DNA of 64,000 nucleotides. It comes from Acanthococcus lagerstroemiae (taxonomy: Eukaryota; Arthropoda; Insecta; Hemiptera; Eriococcidae). The translations under genes were made by a program, and so were the position numbers. Positions 36,520 through 49,549 of this stretch are shown here, one piece after another. A model generated the notes under the pieces. The model did not search any database and was not told the DNA's origin. It worked only from the letters and a program-made list of their open reading frames with translations. Position 1 is the first letter of the stretch; every line of letters begins with the position of its first letter. The DNA lies in the NCBI GenBank assembly GCA_031841125.1, contig CM063106.1:36514001-36578000 (forward strand), given 5' to 3'.

Positions 36520-38560
36520 TGAAAATACAACTATCTCGATGGCGTTATGTTTATGTTCCGTATGAATGATTCAGTTCTGCTAGAACTAGTGCCTTATTTC
36601 TGTTTATTTCTCGGTATTGAAAAAGGTCCTAATTTTCGATTAATGTAGAACCTGTTGAGGAAATGGAACCATTTTTCTTGTTTCAAGAAGACAAAGTGAA
36701 CCCTGTGGCTGGTCCTTGAGCGCTTTGTCAGGGAGACCAACGCAATCTTCATGCTAACTCTCAGTCTTAGTTCGTCTGTGTCAGCTCCATACGCGACGTG
36801 CGCTCCGCTTTCTGTCTGGCTATCTGTCTATTCGGTTCTTATGTTTAATATTTAGAAAGGTCTAAACGGTGTGTTGACCCAGTCGAAAATTTTGACACTA
36901 TATTCTAGTATTATTTCCTATCGCTTAGTGATCTGTAGTTATCTCACGTTATCACTGCTATGTACATACAATGAATGAACTTGATAGTGGAGTCGGCGTG
37001 TAGAAGCGTACGTTGCTCTCTTCGTCTCCGATAATGCAATTCATAACGCCATCTGCAGTAATTAAACCGGGAAAAGAGAGTAATATAGCTGAAGACGATA
37101 TGCGATGGCAGTAGGTCATATTCCAGCCATTAGTTTCTGTGGTCATGTATGTTCAACGCTCTCTCTTGCGCCGATTGTATCGCTTTTGATTTATATTTCT
37201 TTTTATGGTTGTATGCTCAATTGTTTGTCGAGACGTGGTCGTAAACTCATAATGGGGGAAACCGTCGTAACGATACGTTTACATTTCCTCATTCTTGCTG
37301 ACGAATAAGTTCGACGTGAAGGCTCATTACTGCTTTTTCAAGTTGAATAAAAAGCATTTTGAATACGCTGGCGAAGAGTAAAGAGTCTTTCTCATCGGTC
37401 GGGTCCGGGTCGTGTCGGCGGCCGCCTCGCCGGTTCTGTATGGAGAGTTGTGTGCGTTTAATGAATCGTTGCTTCATTAATCTCGTTTTATTTATATAGG
37501 AGATGGCGGATTCATTCGAACTCGTTAGGAATATAGAAAATGCGCCTGTACGGTATATACAACTGAAGTTGTGACAGTTGTCCGAGGCTATACCTGTCTG
37601 GTTTTCCGTGTAATCCAGCTTTTTATTTTTTTCTGTTGTTGTTTTGTTTTGTCTCTCGAGTAGTAGGTAGCGTTTCTCCACTTTTTTTCTCTCCTGCGCT
37701 AATCTTTTCATTTCTGAGAAGGATTTACACTTCGTATTCTTCATTATCTGCTCCGCATAGTTCATTCTCTGCCTTCCATTTCAGTTTCTTCCCTCAACTA
37801 TTCCTTCTAGCAGTACTAACAATATCCCTAGATGTCTTATGACATATCATGTTAATTGTCCAGGACTCACATCTATGCAATGCTGTACTCCAAATAATAT
37901 ACGTTTGACGAAATCTCGGTTTTACTTTCAAATCTACATACGTATATTTGTCCTAAATATGTCTCAAAAAACACTCTTGGCCTGTTCCATTCTACTCTTT
38001 ATTTCTGTTTTATGTCTTCCATATTGTGTTATCAGACTACCTAAGTATTTAAATTCTTTTACCTCCTTTATATTTCACCTCCTGTTTCCATATTTTTATT
38101 GGATTTTATTTTCAATTTTTCATCCAACTTTTTCAACGTTTTCTTTGGTTCTTCTTTATTTCTTTCCACTATTGCCATAGCGTCTGCAAACCTTATCATT
38201 CTAACTACCTCCCCTTGTATTATCAGGCCTGATTTTTTTTCGTTCATTTCTTCTGTTACTTTTTCTATAAATAGGTTAAACAGTATTGGTGATAACAGCA
38301 ACCTTGTCTCGTTCCCTTTTGAATTTTTGGTTCTCCTGCTTCATCTTCTGTTGATATTTAAGTCTTCTGATCCTTACATAAGTTCCATATTACTCTTCAT
38401 TCCTATCTCCTTCAGTATTTGAAAGATTTCTGACCGTTCAACATTATCAAAAGCTTTTTCTATTATCTACAAATGCTATATAACGTATCCAAACCTTTTT
38501 TCATTATTTTTATAATAAATACCTCAAACATAAAATTGCCTCTCTAGTTCCTTTACAGTT

Positions 38561-38878
38561 CAGGGTGTCTGCTGGCCTGAAAAGTTATGATATTTTAACC
38601 TAAACTCAAATAAGTCATGATGTCGCATCATGCCAGAGTTCACTATATTTCCATAACCCCCCCCCCAAAAAAAAAAAATCAGTTTTATTCATTTAATGAG
38701 AAAAAAATATTGAGTGAATATTTATTTTAGAAGCTTAGCGCGCTCTGTATTTAGCCCCCGATGAGAGGCGCGAAGCGACGAGTCCCCCCCCCCCTCGTCC
38801 ACTTATTATACCCCATGATAGTCATAAAAAAATGTCATGAAAAGTGACATTTTGTTTCCCAAATCCATAGACACCCTG
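38561..38878. mobile_element. MITE in LINE copy 3 (CAGGGTGTCT ends)
   Basis: The left end is CAGGGTGTCTGCTGG and the right end CATAGACACCCTG. No exact 8-bp duplication (TTACAGTT against TATTCTCT). It belongs with 43614-44281 and 52786-53166. Confidence 0.7.
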
Positions 38879-39203
38879 TATTCTCTTGTTTATTATCGTA
38901 GCTAAAATTTTTGATGCACGCGATAGTAAACTTAAAGCACGATAATCTTCATGTTTGCTTGTTCCTGTTTTTTTAGGCACTATAATCTACCTGTTTTTCT
39001 GTAAATCTATTTGCATTTCTTCTTCCTCATCGTCCGACAAATTAATTCGTATACATTTCTGAAAACTACTACATTCTTCAATAACTCACGAGCAATTTCA
39101 TCAATTCCTTCTGCTTTACCTGCTTTCATTTCTTTCTGAGCTTTATCAAATTCTGATCGGGAAATATGATTTCCTCTGTCTTCATTCTCCACACTATTGT
39201 CTC

Positions 39204-39787
39204 CAGGGATGTTCCCATAGGGAGGGGGGCTACCGGGGCTCAGCCTTGTCTCAAGAATTTTTAGGAAAATCGAGGAAGGGCTCAGCCCGTCCTCGAGAAA
39301 TTACCTAAAATAAACAAAATTCAGTCTTGTAAAATCAAAAATTCATCAAGATTAGTCGATGATTAGACTTTGAAAAGTGTAATGCAAAAAAGTCCGACTT
39401 CAGCGTTACTATTGGTCCCTGTTGTAATTTTATTGTGTTAATTGTTGCATAATATTTTTTTGCTGTTACATTTTTACGTCTCCTTAACCTACCACACTGA
39501 TAGTGATAAAAATACTCAGGATTTAAAAAAAATGTATTTACTAAATAAACCTTTGTACCCACTGTAACGTCTGTAATTATTTTAAATTTTAATCCATTTT
39601 GTTGAAAATAAATTTCTTTGTACTTTTTATAAATTTATTGCGGTTTTATTGCGAATTTATAAACGATGACCTATTTTGAAGCGAATATGACCTTTGACTG
39701 AGATGTTTTTTTTTTTTTAAATGAGGGAAATTATTCATAATTCAGAGCCCCCCCCCCCCCTCAAAAAAATTCATGGGGACATCACTG
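39204..39787. mobile_element. hAT-type element in LINE copy 3 (CAGGGATGTTCCCAT ends)
   Basis: The ends CAGGGATGTTCCCAT and ATGGGGACATCACTG form a TIR. The flanks ATTGTCTC (39196-39203) and ATCGTCTC (39788-39795) are an 8-bp duplication with one mismatch. 584 bp; the 75-aa minus ORF inside has no known domain. Confidence 0.85.
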
Positions 39788-40463
39788 ATCGTCTCTTTCC
39801 ATATATTTACTTACACCCGCTCCATTCTTATAGAGTTTTCAAGCATATCTCACCATTTTTATTTTGTCTTTCTTAAAATATGATTTTTCCTCATACATTA
39901 AATTACATGTTCTCTTTCTTCGTACTCCAAAATATCTTTTTACTTTGTTATATGCCTGGTCTGTTTTTCTTACTTTCATTTGCTTCTCAATTTCCTCTCA
40001 GTTTTGATTAATACTTTTTCTTTGGCCTTCTTACTCATACGTTCTCTATTTGTTTTCTTGAAGCCTTATATCTGTCATTACTTTCTCTATCATTGGCTTG
40101 TGTATGCTTTCTTCTTTTTTCCATTAACTCTAGTATCTTAGTTTTCACCCATGGTTTTCTCATTTCTATTATTTGAGTTCCTATTTTGTTCCCTGCTGCC
40201 AGATTTATTACCTTTTAGTGCTATCCAATTCCCTTGAACATCATTTCCTTTCTGTGATTTACAATGTTCCTTCGTTATTTCTTTTTGATATTCTTCTCTT
40301 TTCTTTATCTCTTGTAATAACTCTTTCTTCCTGTGTGTCTTTCTAAGTTTAAACCTGCATTTCATGACTACTAAATTGTTATCACTGTCTAAATCCGCCT
40401 CTGGTTATGTCCTATGAACCAATATTTGATTTTTCTTCCTTCTTGTCATAATATAATCTACTT

Positions 40464-40657
40464 CAGGGGTCCCCTGCAAAAAATTTTCAAGTACCCTTGA
40501 AAGAATCGCTATAATTTCAAGGACCCCTTATGTATAGAATGCATTTAAATATACTTCAGATTTGCTAAACATTCGAATTCCTGACGAACGAAACATTTTC
40601 GGATTAGCTCGCGGACCCCTAAGACATCCTCCGCGGACCATCTGTTGGGAACCGCTG
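40464..40657. mobile_element. hAT-type MITE in LINE copy 3 (CAGGGGTCCCC end)
   Basis: It begins CAGGGGTCCCCTGC and ends GGGAACCGCTG. It is flanked by a perfect 8-bp duplication ATCTACTT (40456-40463 and 40658-40665). 194 bp. Confidence 0.9.
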
Positions 40658-41576
40658 ATCTACTTGATCTTTCATCTCCTGGCCTTTTCCAAGTGCATTT
40701 TCTTCTCACATAATTTTGGAACCGAGTGTTTCCGATACCTAATTTTGTAATTTATATTTCTCACAAAATTCTATGAGCCTCGCCTCTCTTTCGTTTCTCT
40801 TGTTCTTTTCTGACGTCTACTCGGGCGTTCCAATCGCCCATTGTAATTGAATTTTCTTTTCTCCTTACCTTGCTTAATATTTGGATTTCTTCATACACTT
40901 TGTCTACTTCTCCAATATAACTCCTGTTGGCATGTAAACTTGGACTATCGCTAAAGGTACTGGGTTTGCTGATATTCTCACCATTGATATTCTTTCAGTA
41001 TGTTAGGTGTAACTTTGCACTCTGTAATAATATCCACGTCTGCTTGCCATCTTTTCACCGTTGTATTATTTATTCTATACTCCCCCGTTCAAAAATCGTC
41101 TTCTGGGTATATCTCTTCACTAATTCCTATTTGGACCAGGCAAATTGTAGGTTCGCTAGCATCGATTGAAGAAAAACTGATGAGAAAAAAAGGCGAATGG
41201 GGGAACTCAGCGCAGCAGTTTATAGGAATTTTGATATTTTTTCAAAATATCTCTAGAATGAAAGCGGTTAACGGAAAATTGAGAAGGACATGCCTTTAGC
41301 AAATAAAATTTCCTTTCAGATGAGCTCATTTTAATTGAAATCCGAATGATTTTCTTTTTCGCATAAAAATAGCATTACATCGTTGTTGTTGTTGTTGTTG
41401 TTTGCCTGGTCCGAATTATATCTAATTTTAATCTTTTCATCTCTTTTAAGTTTTCCAATTTGCTTACCTCATTCAGTGTCCCCACATTTCACGTCCCTAT
41501 TTTCAGTTTTGATAGTTTCTCACTAGGTAGTCTCCGCTCGGACATCCGAATGGGAGACCTCTTACGTCCGGAATTG

Positions 41577-42030
41577 ATGATGATATCAGTCTTTCAATCG
41601 GTTTGATGCAGCTCTCTTTTCTCCCTATCTTGTGCGAGTTGTTTTATTTCCCAATAACCTCTTACATTTGACATTCTGTATTGGAATCTTTGGCCGACCC
41701 CTACCTAATTCTTTCCATCCACCCTTCTTTCTAGCAGCAGTGATATTATTTACTTTATGAGTTGCCATCATAATTATGGTGGTGGAGACACATCTCCAGG
41801 AAGGAATACTGATGCTGTTTCCAGTTGCTTCCATCAGGGTTTATCTGTCGTTATCCTTTCTTTAAGCCCCTTCACTACGCCAAGATAGTACTTATCTTTC
41901 GATGTTTGACGTGGACGGCGACCTGTTGGAGTAGACGAGTGTGCCTGCGTGTAAATTGAATGATCATATAGAAACTGGTTGAAGTCGATAGTTATTTCGG
42001 TCATTGCTCCTAGGTGAGCGCGGTGCGTCA
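41577..42030 (-). mobile_element. fragment of another LINE, 3' part
   Basis: The minus strand reads GVVKGLKERITTDKP, then GRGRPKIPIQNVK, then LGNKTTRTR and a GEKRAASNRLKD-type ending near 41600, which resembles the C-terminal tail of common insect LINE ORF2 proteins. It abuts the 5' end of LINE copy 3. Confidence 0.6.
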
Positions 42031-43613
42031 AAGTTGATTAATTTTAATAATCATTTTCCGTCCGCAAAATCGCCGATTTGCGATAATTATTTTTAATAAG
42101 TAAAACTGCGCCTGGCCCAGTGGTGCTTCGAGTGTGGCCGGTGAATTGTGTTCTGCGGTTCGATACGAAAGCACGGCGAGAAGAGTTTACGAACCACTCG
42201 TCAGAGAATGGTGTATCCATCTACGGTTGCTGCTGTTGTTTTTTTGTTTCTTCTTTCTCTCTGTCTCTCTCGTAGTTGCTTTTGCCGTATACGAAAGAAC
42301 GCCGCCAGACTTGTTTCAGTTCGGTTGTTTTTGATCCCGTCTGCCTGTGTGAGAAATGCGTTGAAATTCAAGATAATGAGAGACGATAGGTGGTGCAGAG
42401 CTGCAGACCTCGTTGATTGCGTTGATACTCGAAGCATAGCCTTCCTCACCTTCGTAGGCAATTTCTGTCTTCTCTGACGCGGTGAATACGAACGAAGAAG
42501 GCACTCGGGCGTCATTGTTGAGAGGCACCATTCCGTGACTATCTTCGCGAACAGATCCCACAAAGGATTGTATAGAGCCGGCGAAGGAAAATGGAAAACT
42601 TGTTCCCATTTTCCGTGTTTCTGTTGTCGCTGCTGCTGCTGTTGTTTCTTTTTCGTATTGTTGGCGAAGGAAAGAAAATGCGAAATACATGCGGCAACCT
42701 CGTATCATCGGAATGATATTCGTGTCTAAAATTTCCAGCAGTCTCCGTGTATTACCTTGTTTCGATGTTCTTACAATTCTTTTTTTTTTTTCCTTCTTCG
42801 AAGCAGTCCGTTGTTCGGCTCGGATAACTGGATACCCTGGCTCGATGAGGAGATACGAAGAATAGAAAATGCGCACCTGTTCTTGCGACCAGACAAAAAG
42901 GTTGGCCTGTAACTGAGCGGCTCGGAGGATGTTAGTCATAAAGGGTTTGAGTTGAATTTGGCAACAAATGTGCTAGGTTCGGCGAAAGGGGACGTGAATA
43001 GGTATGTAAAAGAAAAAGGAAAGAGAAAAGGAACTGTGCCGTCAGCGAATTCGCATTCTATGTTGGACAACGCTGGGTAAAAGCGGGAAACTTGAATTTG
43101 GGAGGTTTTTCGGTAATCTTTTTTAGCCGTTCGCGAATTGAAGGAGAGTAGATGATATAGAAATACGTAAGCTCGTCTTTTTTTAACGTGTTTTTAGATA
43201 TATGTATCTGCTCGCTAAAAACGAAACCTGAAGGAGGCGACGTTGAATATTTTTGGCACGTGTACGAACTGAGTCGCTTGACCGAGCCTTTTAAAGGGAC
43301 CGATCGATTACTCGATTGTATACGGAACCGTTGCGAAACCGTGTAACTGGGCTATCTTTTCTCGCAGAAATGTTGGCGGTTTGCGCTTTTTTCGCGCCCG
43401 TGCTTTGCTCGGGTGAAACATTTGAGAAAAGTCGGCGATACAATTTTTGTACAGCGAATGTGAGACGGCTTCGCGAAAACGGAGAACCGTTGATTGGTGA
43501 CGAGTGCGTTTTGTCTTGTTACATTGGAATGAATTAGAATCGGATGTAAATGTGCGTGGAAAATTATTACTGTATCGGCCGAGTCTTGCGTGTTCGTCGA
43601 TTCCAACGAACTT
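42031..43613. other. intronic DNA with elevated CpG, no gene recognised
   Basis: Several ORFs up to 207 aa on the minus strand (42316-42939) lack recognisable domains and are low-complexity. The CpG-richer composition may mark a regulatory region. Confidence 0.35.
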
Positions 43614-44281
43614 CAGGGTGTCTACCAGTCATGAAAAAGTCATGAATTCAATTGCGGAGCCCGCTTCCAAAGTGACCTAACTGTAAGATTTTAGTTTTGA
43701 GAAAAACGAGCACAACACTTTACCAGCAAAACTGTTAAGTAGGTAACGGATTTTTCAAAGGGTAGGTATCGATAAGTTCAACCTTCAAGAAAAATTTGTT
43801 TTTGTTTTTGCAACGTATGCAGCGTGTGTTGGGGAAAAAAACATGAAATCATAATTTTGCAGTTAGGTCACTTTGGAAGTGTGGGCTCCTCAATTGTATA
43901 TATTTAATTTGCTCTTTCCCGAAAATTATGAATTCTCTCTAAATTCTTCTGGGAAAAATGAAAAAAATGGAGCGTAGGTATCTACTTTTTAGTCATATGT
44001 TTTATTTTATCTTTATAATTCCATTGTAAGGAATTTTTGAACACTTCATTTGTACTTATCTTCTTAATATTGTTCTTCAATTTGTATCGAAGTAGCCATT
44101 TTCTAGAAAACTGGGGAAAGTCAGGAAATTTTTTCAGGGTGGAAAAGTTAGAGAATTGATGTGGTTTTGATTAAAATCAGGAAACTTTTTTAGAACAATG
44201 AGAATTAAAGAACGTAAATTTTCCCCTGAAGAATGAATGTCTGTGTAATCGAATTGACTTAGCTGACCTGTAGACATCCTG
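43614..44281. mobile_element. MITE (CAGGGTGTCTACCAGTC ends) carrying a nested element
   Basis: The left end is CAGGGTGTCTACCAGTC and the right end GACCTGTAGACATCCTG. The interior shows AAAGTCAGGAAATT words typical of this family. A second TIR element (43655-43889) is inserted near its left end. No target duplication was recognised. Confidence 0.7.
43655..43889. mobile_element. 235-bp TIR element (GGAGCCCGCTTCCAAAG ends)
   Basis: The left end GGAGCCCGCTTCCAAAGTGA continues CCTAACTG and is mirrored at the right (CAGTTAGGTCACTTTGGAAG). It is flanked by TCAATTG (43648-43654 and 43890-43896), a 7-bp direct repeat. It is related to 31055-32332 by the TIR core CCAAAGTGACCTAA. Confidence 0.8.
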
Positions 44282-44400
44282 AGCAAACATATTTTTGAAA
44301 ATAATATTTGGACGAAAAATGAACAAAAGAGAAAACTGAACCATAATAATAGCAATAATATGTATTATATAACAAAGACTTCAGATTAAGAATCCTCTTT

Positions 44401-44434
44401 TTTCCATTTTGCTCTTAACCCAAGCCCTGGAATC
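44401..44434 (-). mobile_element. 3' remnant of the tRNA-SINE (copy 3)
   Basis: The minus strand reads GATTCCAGGGCTTGGGTTAA and then GAGCAAAATGG, matching the end of copies 1 and 2. Only the tail remains, so this is a 5'-truncated copy. Confidence 0.6.
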
Positions 44435-47400
44435 ACGTGATTGGACAATTTAAGCGGAAGTAGGGACACTATAGTATACTATGAGCCACCATATTGAAGC
44501 CAAGGTCCGCGTATAATTTCCAAAGTCTTCACTGGTATCTTAAATGTTTTCTTTATCATAACTGAACTAACTCCAAAATAATTCGGCACTTATTGCGGAG
44601 TATCAAAATCATTCACAAAATCAATAGATAAGAGTTGCAAATTATTTTCGAAATAGCGTTAAACGTTACAGTGATGAGAGGTGATGGGATTCAATATGGC
44701 GACTTGAAAGTACCCACAGTTTGCTGTAGCATTCTAAACGGAAGCTCTTCTAAATTCGACACTCTTGTCTTTCTTTTTCTCTATCAGGTAAACCGGAGTA
44801 CCTGAATTTTTCATTCATAGATCAGTCTATTTGGATTATTCATTCACAAATCCAAGGGCGAAGCGAGGAAGAGGGGTAATATCTACGAGTCTTTAGATCC
44901 GGCATTTTCAGCAAATTCGGCCATTTGGTCGGTATTTTGAACATGAGTCGGAAGAATATGAAAAATCGGTAACAAAAATGGTCAAAATTCTTTTTTCGAT
45001 TTCTGCTGTCAAACAAATCTAAAATCCAGCCATTTTGGCTGAAAAATGTTTGAAAGATTCCGTTGGAAAATGTTCAAACTTTCCTATATGGCTCAAAGGG
45101 ATGGAAATTCTGAGTGGCCTCTACATGAACTTGTATTCCAGCCTTAGTCTTCATTTTCCTAGCAGAAACGCAACATTTAACGATGTTGAGATGTTGGGTC
45201 ACAAATGGCATTTGCACATCTTTCATACACCACGATTAGTTGCCCCCTTCCCTCTCAAGCATACTATATACTTGTAATGAAAGAGGTTAGCTTACCGTGC
45301 TGTTGTAGCTATGTTTTGGATTTCTGCTGGGAAAATAAAAGTAAGGCAATTTGAATATTTTGCAATGAAATTCAACACGCTTTATTTTGTGCCAAAATGC
45401 AGGTTTTATAGTACGGTGTAGTGTAACCTTGAAATTCGATTGTCTTATTTTGGTAGCACCTTGCTAGCTGTACTTTCTTATCAGAAAGTTTTTTGTATTG
45501 ACGTGCTTATTCAAGTAGAGATTTTCCTGAAGTCAGTGGTTTCTGATAGCTGAAAGAGGATACCGGCTATTCATACTCGTAAATACAGGCTCAAACGCGT
45601 GTGATAATTCTAAGGAGTGTCATTGAATAGAGTGCCTGCCGGTCCCCACGTCCGTTTTGAAAAGTTTTGTGTTCCCCAGCCTCTCACAAATTTCTAATAT
45701 TGGTGGAAGGTTGTCCAGAAATTAGAAGTGGGGCATTTTCCCCAAATAAAAGTAAAATCAATGAATTTTCTTTGAGAGCTATCAAAAATCAATCGTGCAA
45801 AACTAAATAAAGTCCCCCATATGTAACTACCCCCGTTCTCTAATAGTTCCTCATTTTTACGTTTTTACCGTGTGGACCGCAGTTGAAGACGTTTTCGAGA
45901 CCTTCACAGTAATCACCGTAAAAGTGCCATAAAATGCTATGAAAACGAAAAAAACGAGCCGCGAATTTATAGTCACGTTGTTAATGATGCATAATTGATG
46001 TATGTTTTTCGAACTTGGAAGTGTTAATTAGTTCTTTAAAAGTGTGTATTGCTCATTAGTCACGCTTAATTTCAGTTACTATAGTCTTCGCTTAGCTCTG
46101 TATGTTAATGCGATACGAAAAATTGGTTTCAGTTAAAAGCATTATGATTATGTGCATAGTTGAACTTCTGTTGAATCTATCATGTTTCTCGAATGGAATA
46201 ATTTCCACTTGTTTGTATATTTTTCTTTATTATTCAAATTTGGAAATATTTCTGGGGCTATATACATATTTAATTCGCATTTTGATGATCCGAGCACGGC
46301 ATGGCTCCTGTGCTTCACCTGGGAAAACTGCATTTTGTGAACAAGAGGTAGACTATGATACTACAGTTTGATAGGATTGACCGAGACAGTGTATATCATT
46401 ACATGGTATTCAAACTATCGAACTAATTTTAATCAGTCCTACGTTCGACACGTTTACGATTCATAACAAGGAGTTATTTCATATGTTGATGTATTATTAA
46501 TGTAAAACTAGCGTCCGCTTGGAATGTGCGGAATGACAGATGTGTCGCGTAATGTGATTTACCGTGTATTGATCGTGCTCATGTTTGAGTACAATCGTTT
46601 CCAGACATTTATATATTCCTTTGACTCCGGCCTTTCAACTATTTTGAGTATGTAATTTTCCGTGAATGAATGAATATGTAGCAAAACGATGTATCTCCAA
46701 GGTGATAAATTTCATTTCTTTCTTCTGTCAAAAAGAATGCTGATGTGCATCACAGGAGTGTGAGTTTTTCGTTGTCTGTTCACGCGCATAGATCTGGCTC
46801 TGACTTCTGAATATATGACCATTTCGCTGTGATTGTGGAATATGTTTAGGAGAAACCGAAGAGATATCTTGTATTCAGTGGTATCTTAGTTTCCAGAATC
46901 TTCCAATTGAATCTGACAAGACGTACAGGATGGTGATGAGGTACTGGTGTTGCATTAATTGTACTTTGGAATGATTTCTTTCACTTTCCATGAGTAGTAG
47001 TTGCTTGGACTTTGACAAGAACTGAAGTTAACATACTGTATGAAGGTCATCTGTGTATTTTGACCGTGCAATTTAATCATATGAGGGCGTAATATACATA
47101 CAATTAATTTGGCATGAGTGTACAATGAAGAACGAAGTAGAAACACCGTTTTAGTAGACTCTCAGTGGTTGTAGTCACTCAGCTGGGCATAATTTATTAT
47201 ATTGAGTGTAGGGCTTGAGTTGACGCCTGACAAAGAGAATATTTTGAGGGAGCACAAGAATTTCCTAGTAAAAATAACGATAGTAATATTCCCAAAATTT
47301 GCTTTTTAGACTGAACTCCTGTTATCCTGTATTCAATCTTGTGTTTAATTTCTTGTTCATTATTATCTGTTATCACATCACGTATTTTGTTTCATTATGA

Positions 47401-47902
47401 ACTATTTTCGCCAATTTTTTCATTTTAATATTTTGTATTCTAAATTCTGTAGTTCTGTATTTTGATTCCTGTTTTTAATTTTTGTAAATCATCAGTTATA
47501 TTGAGCTCCAGATGTCAGTTAGGTATTTATTCCACTCTGTTTTTTCCTTTTTTATTTCATTTACTCATTTAATATTTCGCACTTTTTGGTATGTCGTTTT
47601 TTACTGACATTTTTGAGAACAACTTGGTATTAACATTTGAATGAATAATGAATAAGTTTTAATCCTTGGTTTCTCACTTGTCGCACGTGTCAGTTTTCAC
47701 GTTTCAATTGTTAGTTATTAACATTAACTGATTCTGGACTTCTGAAAGCAGTAGTAGCAGAATTTACTATTTGATAAATACGCACAGTTACGTAAGTCAT
47801 TTATTTTGGAAGAAGATCATTTAAGTCATTCAAGGTCATTTATTTTCAATTATGGTCATTTAAAAATTAGCCAATTATACCTTAAAGAGAGGATCATGGA
47901 TA
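44435..47902. other. intronic DNA, nothing firmly recognised
   Basis: A weak inverted pair CACCATATTGAA / TTCAATATGG (44482 and 44690) is noted, but no element is defined. Confidence 0.5.
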
Positions 47903-48001
47903 ATTTACATTGAAGCTATAAACATGCTATTAACAGATTTGCTATGTACATTTTAAATGGAGCATACTTATTAATAGCATGTTTATAGCTTCAGTGTAAA
48001 T
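47903..48001. repeat. near-perfect hairpin, 31-bp arms and about 38-nt loop
   Basis: ATTTACATTGAAGCTATAAA (continuing CATGCTATTAA) pairs with TTAATAGCATGTTTATAGCT (continuing TCAGTGTAAAT), with one G-T position. It could be a short foldback transposon remnant or the stem of a hairpin RNA. Confidence 0.85.
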
Positions 48002-49549
48002 GCTCCATAAAAAATTTAGAATTGGAAAATTCTGTTTTAATGACCAAAGATACAATTTTTATGCGAATGCATATTTCATCTATGGCGTATATTCCAGAAG
48101 TTTCAAAAGATCTCCACGAATCACAGGTTTCTGAGTCAAATGAGCAGCACTTCATTTCGCATATTTTGGCCTTTAGCGCATATTTTGCACAATTTCTGCT
48201 TATTTTTCAACATTTTCTCAAAAAAAAAGTGATTTTTCTAGTTTCTTACTCCGAGAATATTGAAAAGAATTCCAGACTCCGAAAAAAAGTTGGAAAGATT
48301 TAGTGATTAATGAGTCAGCAGGAAAGCTTTTGGAAAATATGTTCTTTTGCATGTGAAATCCCCTTTCTTTTGCCTGCATGACATGCATCAATCATCAGGA
48401 AATTACGAATATGAGCAATATCTCCTGGGTGCATCTCCTATTTAAGAGAATATTGTGGTCGTTGAAGTAGTGATCACAAGGATATCGACGTACATATGGA
48501 GCCTGTATGTCCAGAAAGAGCCTCGTATAAAATGCATGTCCACAAACTAATGTACATTTGTTTTACAGACATAGATGAGTAATTGTATGTGCGTAGCAGT
48601 TTTGATAATTAAAATTAGGAAGTCAATATGCCCAATACTGGAGGACTATTTTTCTGTACCTAGGAATAGAATGAGAAGAATCAGCTTTTTTTTTACTACA
48701 GACACAGACATTAACTTTTCTCCTTGTTTGTCTGCTCCAGCATTTCAGGATTCTAGCTCGATTAGCTGAAGAATGAAGATGAAGTATATTCTGGTTGCCT
48801 GTCTTCTTCATTGTTCTTATCAATACGCAAAGTGTGTGAGGCCTTCTCTGGAACCCAACATAACTGACCAATTATATTTTGCAGTATTCTTGAGGCTGAT
48901 TTATATGATGTGAACAGGACAGCTAGCTACGTATAAGTTCAGTCGATGAATGACTCCGTTGATGATATGTGCTGACCTGACAGAAAACCTTGCATACTTA
49001 ACATGTTCGTTTTGTTCTTATTATGTGTCCCGTCTTATTCCGATCATCCACCATGACTTACTTCTGGAAAGTTGTTGCTGACTCATGATATATATCCGGA
49101 TGTTACTGATTTTCCGTTGCTCCAGTTTGAGTTGTTAGTTTTGAGTCCTCGATGAAACTCGCATTCATTGATATCCAAACTGATGTGTTCGGAATACGAG
49201 TGTTCATACTAGCGGAAAACATGATCTTGGAATGGGTTTCCATGAGCAGCTAGAGTTGGAGTTCTTGAGTCTTCCGAAGTGTGATGTTGGAGTGACAACA
49301 CAACGTGTGCAACTGTGCACACCTGTCCGATGTATGTGCAGCGTTACTTGGCGAAAGAGGAAGGGCAAAATACACATGAGACAGCTGTTCCAAATGATTA
49401 TCTTATTTCCAGGCCGAGCGTTGGTGAATTCCGCGTTCCTCGGTCAGTTAACAGGCAACGTTTTACGTAATTTCGTATTCAAGATAAAGTTTCTTTCAAC
49501 TCGGTTTGATTTCCGCTGCGAGCTGTAATTTTTCAAATTTTATCTTTTC

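Larger units (their letters stand above)
37640..41560 (-). mobile_element. LINE copy 3, nearly full-length but disabled
   Basis: Read on the minus strand from 41560: an endonuclease start (KLKIGT, stop in place of Trp, NVGTLNEVSKLENLKEMKRL), then the endonuclease motif SITMGDWNARV near 40820-40850, then KEMKAGKAEGIDEIARELL (39007-39192), a GTREAI-like block near 38545, and the active-site block LLSPILFNLFIEKV...RFADAMAIV (38068-38301), where the second catalytic Asp of FADD is Ala. The 3' end segment MKNTKCKSFSEMKRLAQE lies near 37700. Several frames and stops. It is interrupted by elements at 38561, 39204 and 40464, and a 230-bp segment at 41170-41400 is unexplained. Confidence 0.85.

Noticed and set aside
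42316..42939. Minus-strand ORF of 207 aa, the longest in the window
   Set aside because: No recognisable domain, threonine/lysine-rich low complexity, no splice or codon-use support.
44479..44700. Inverted pair CACCATATTGAA / TTCAATATGG as element ends
   Set aside because: Too short and the neighbouring bases do not pair; no target duplication.
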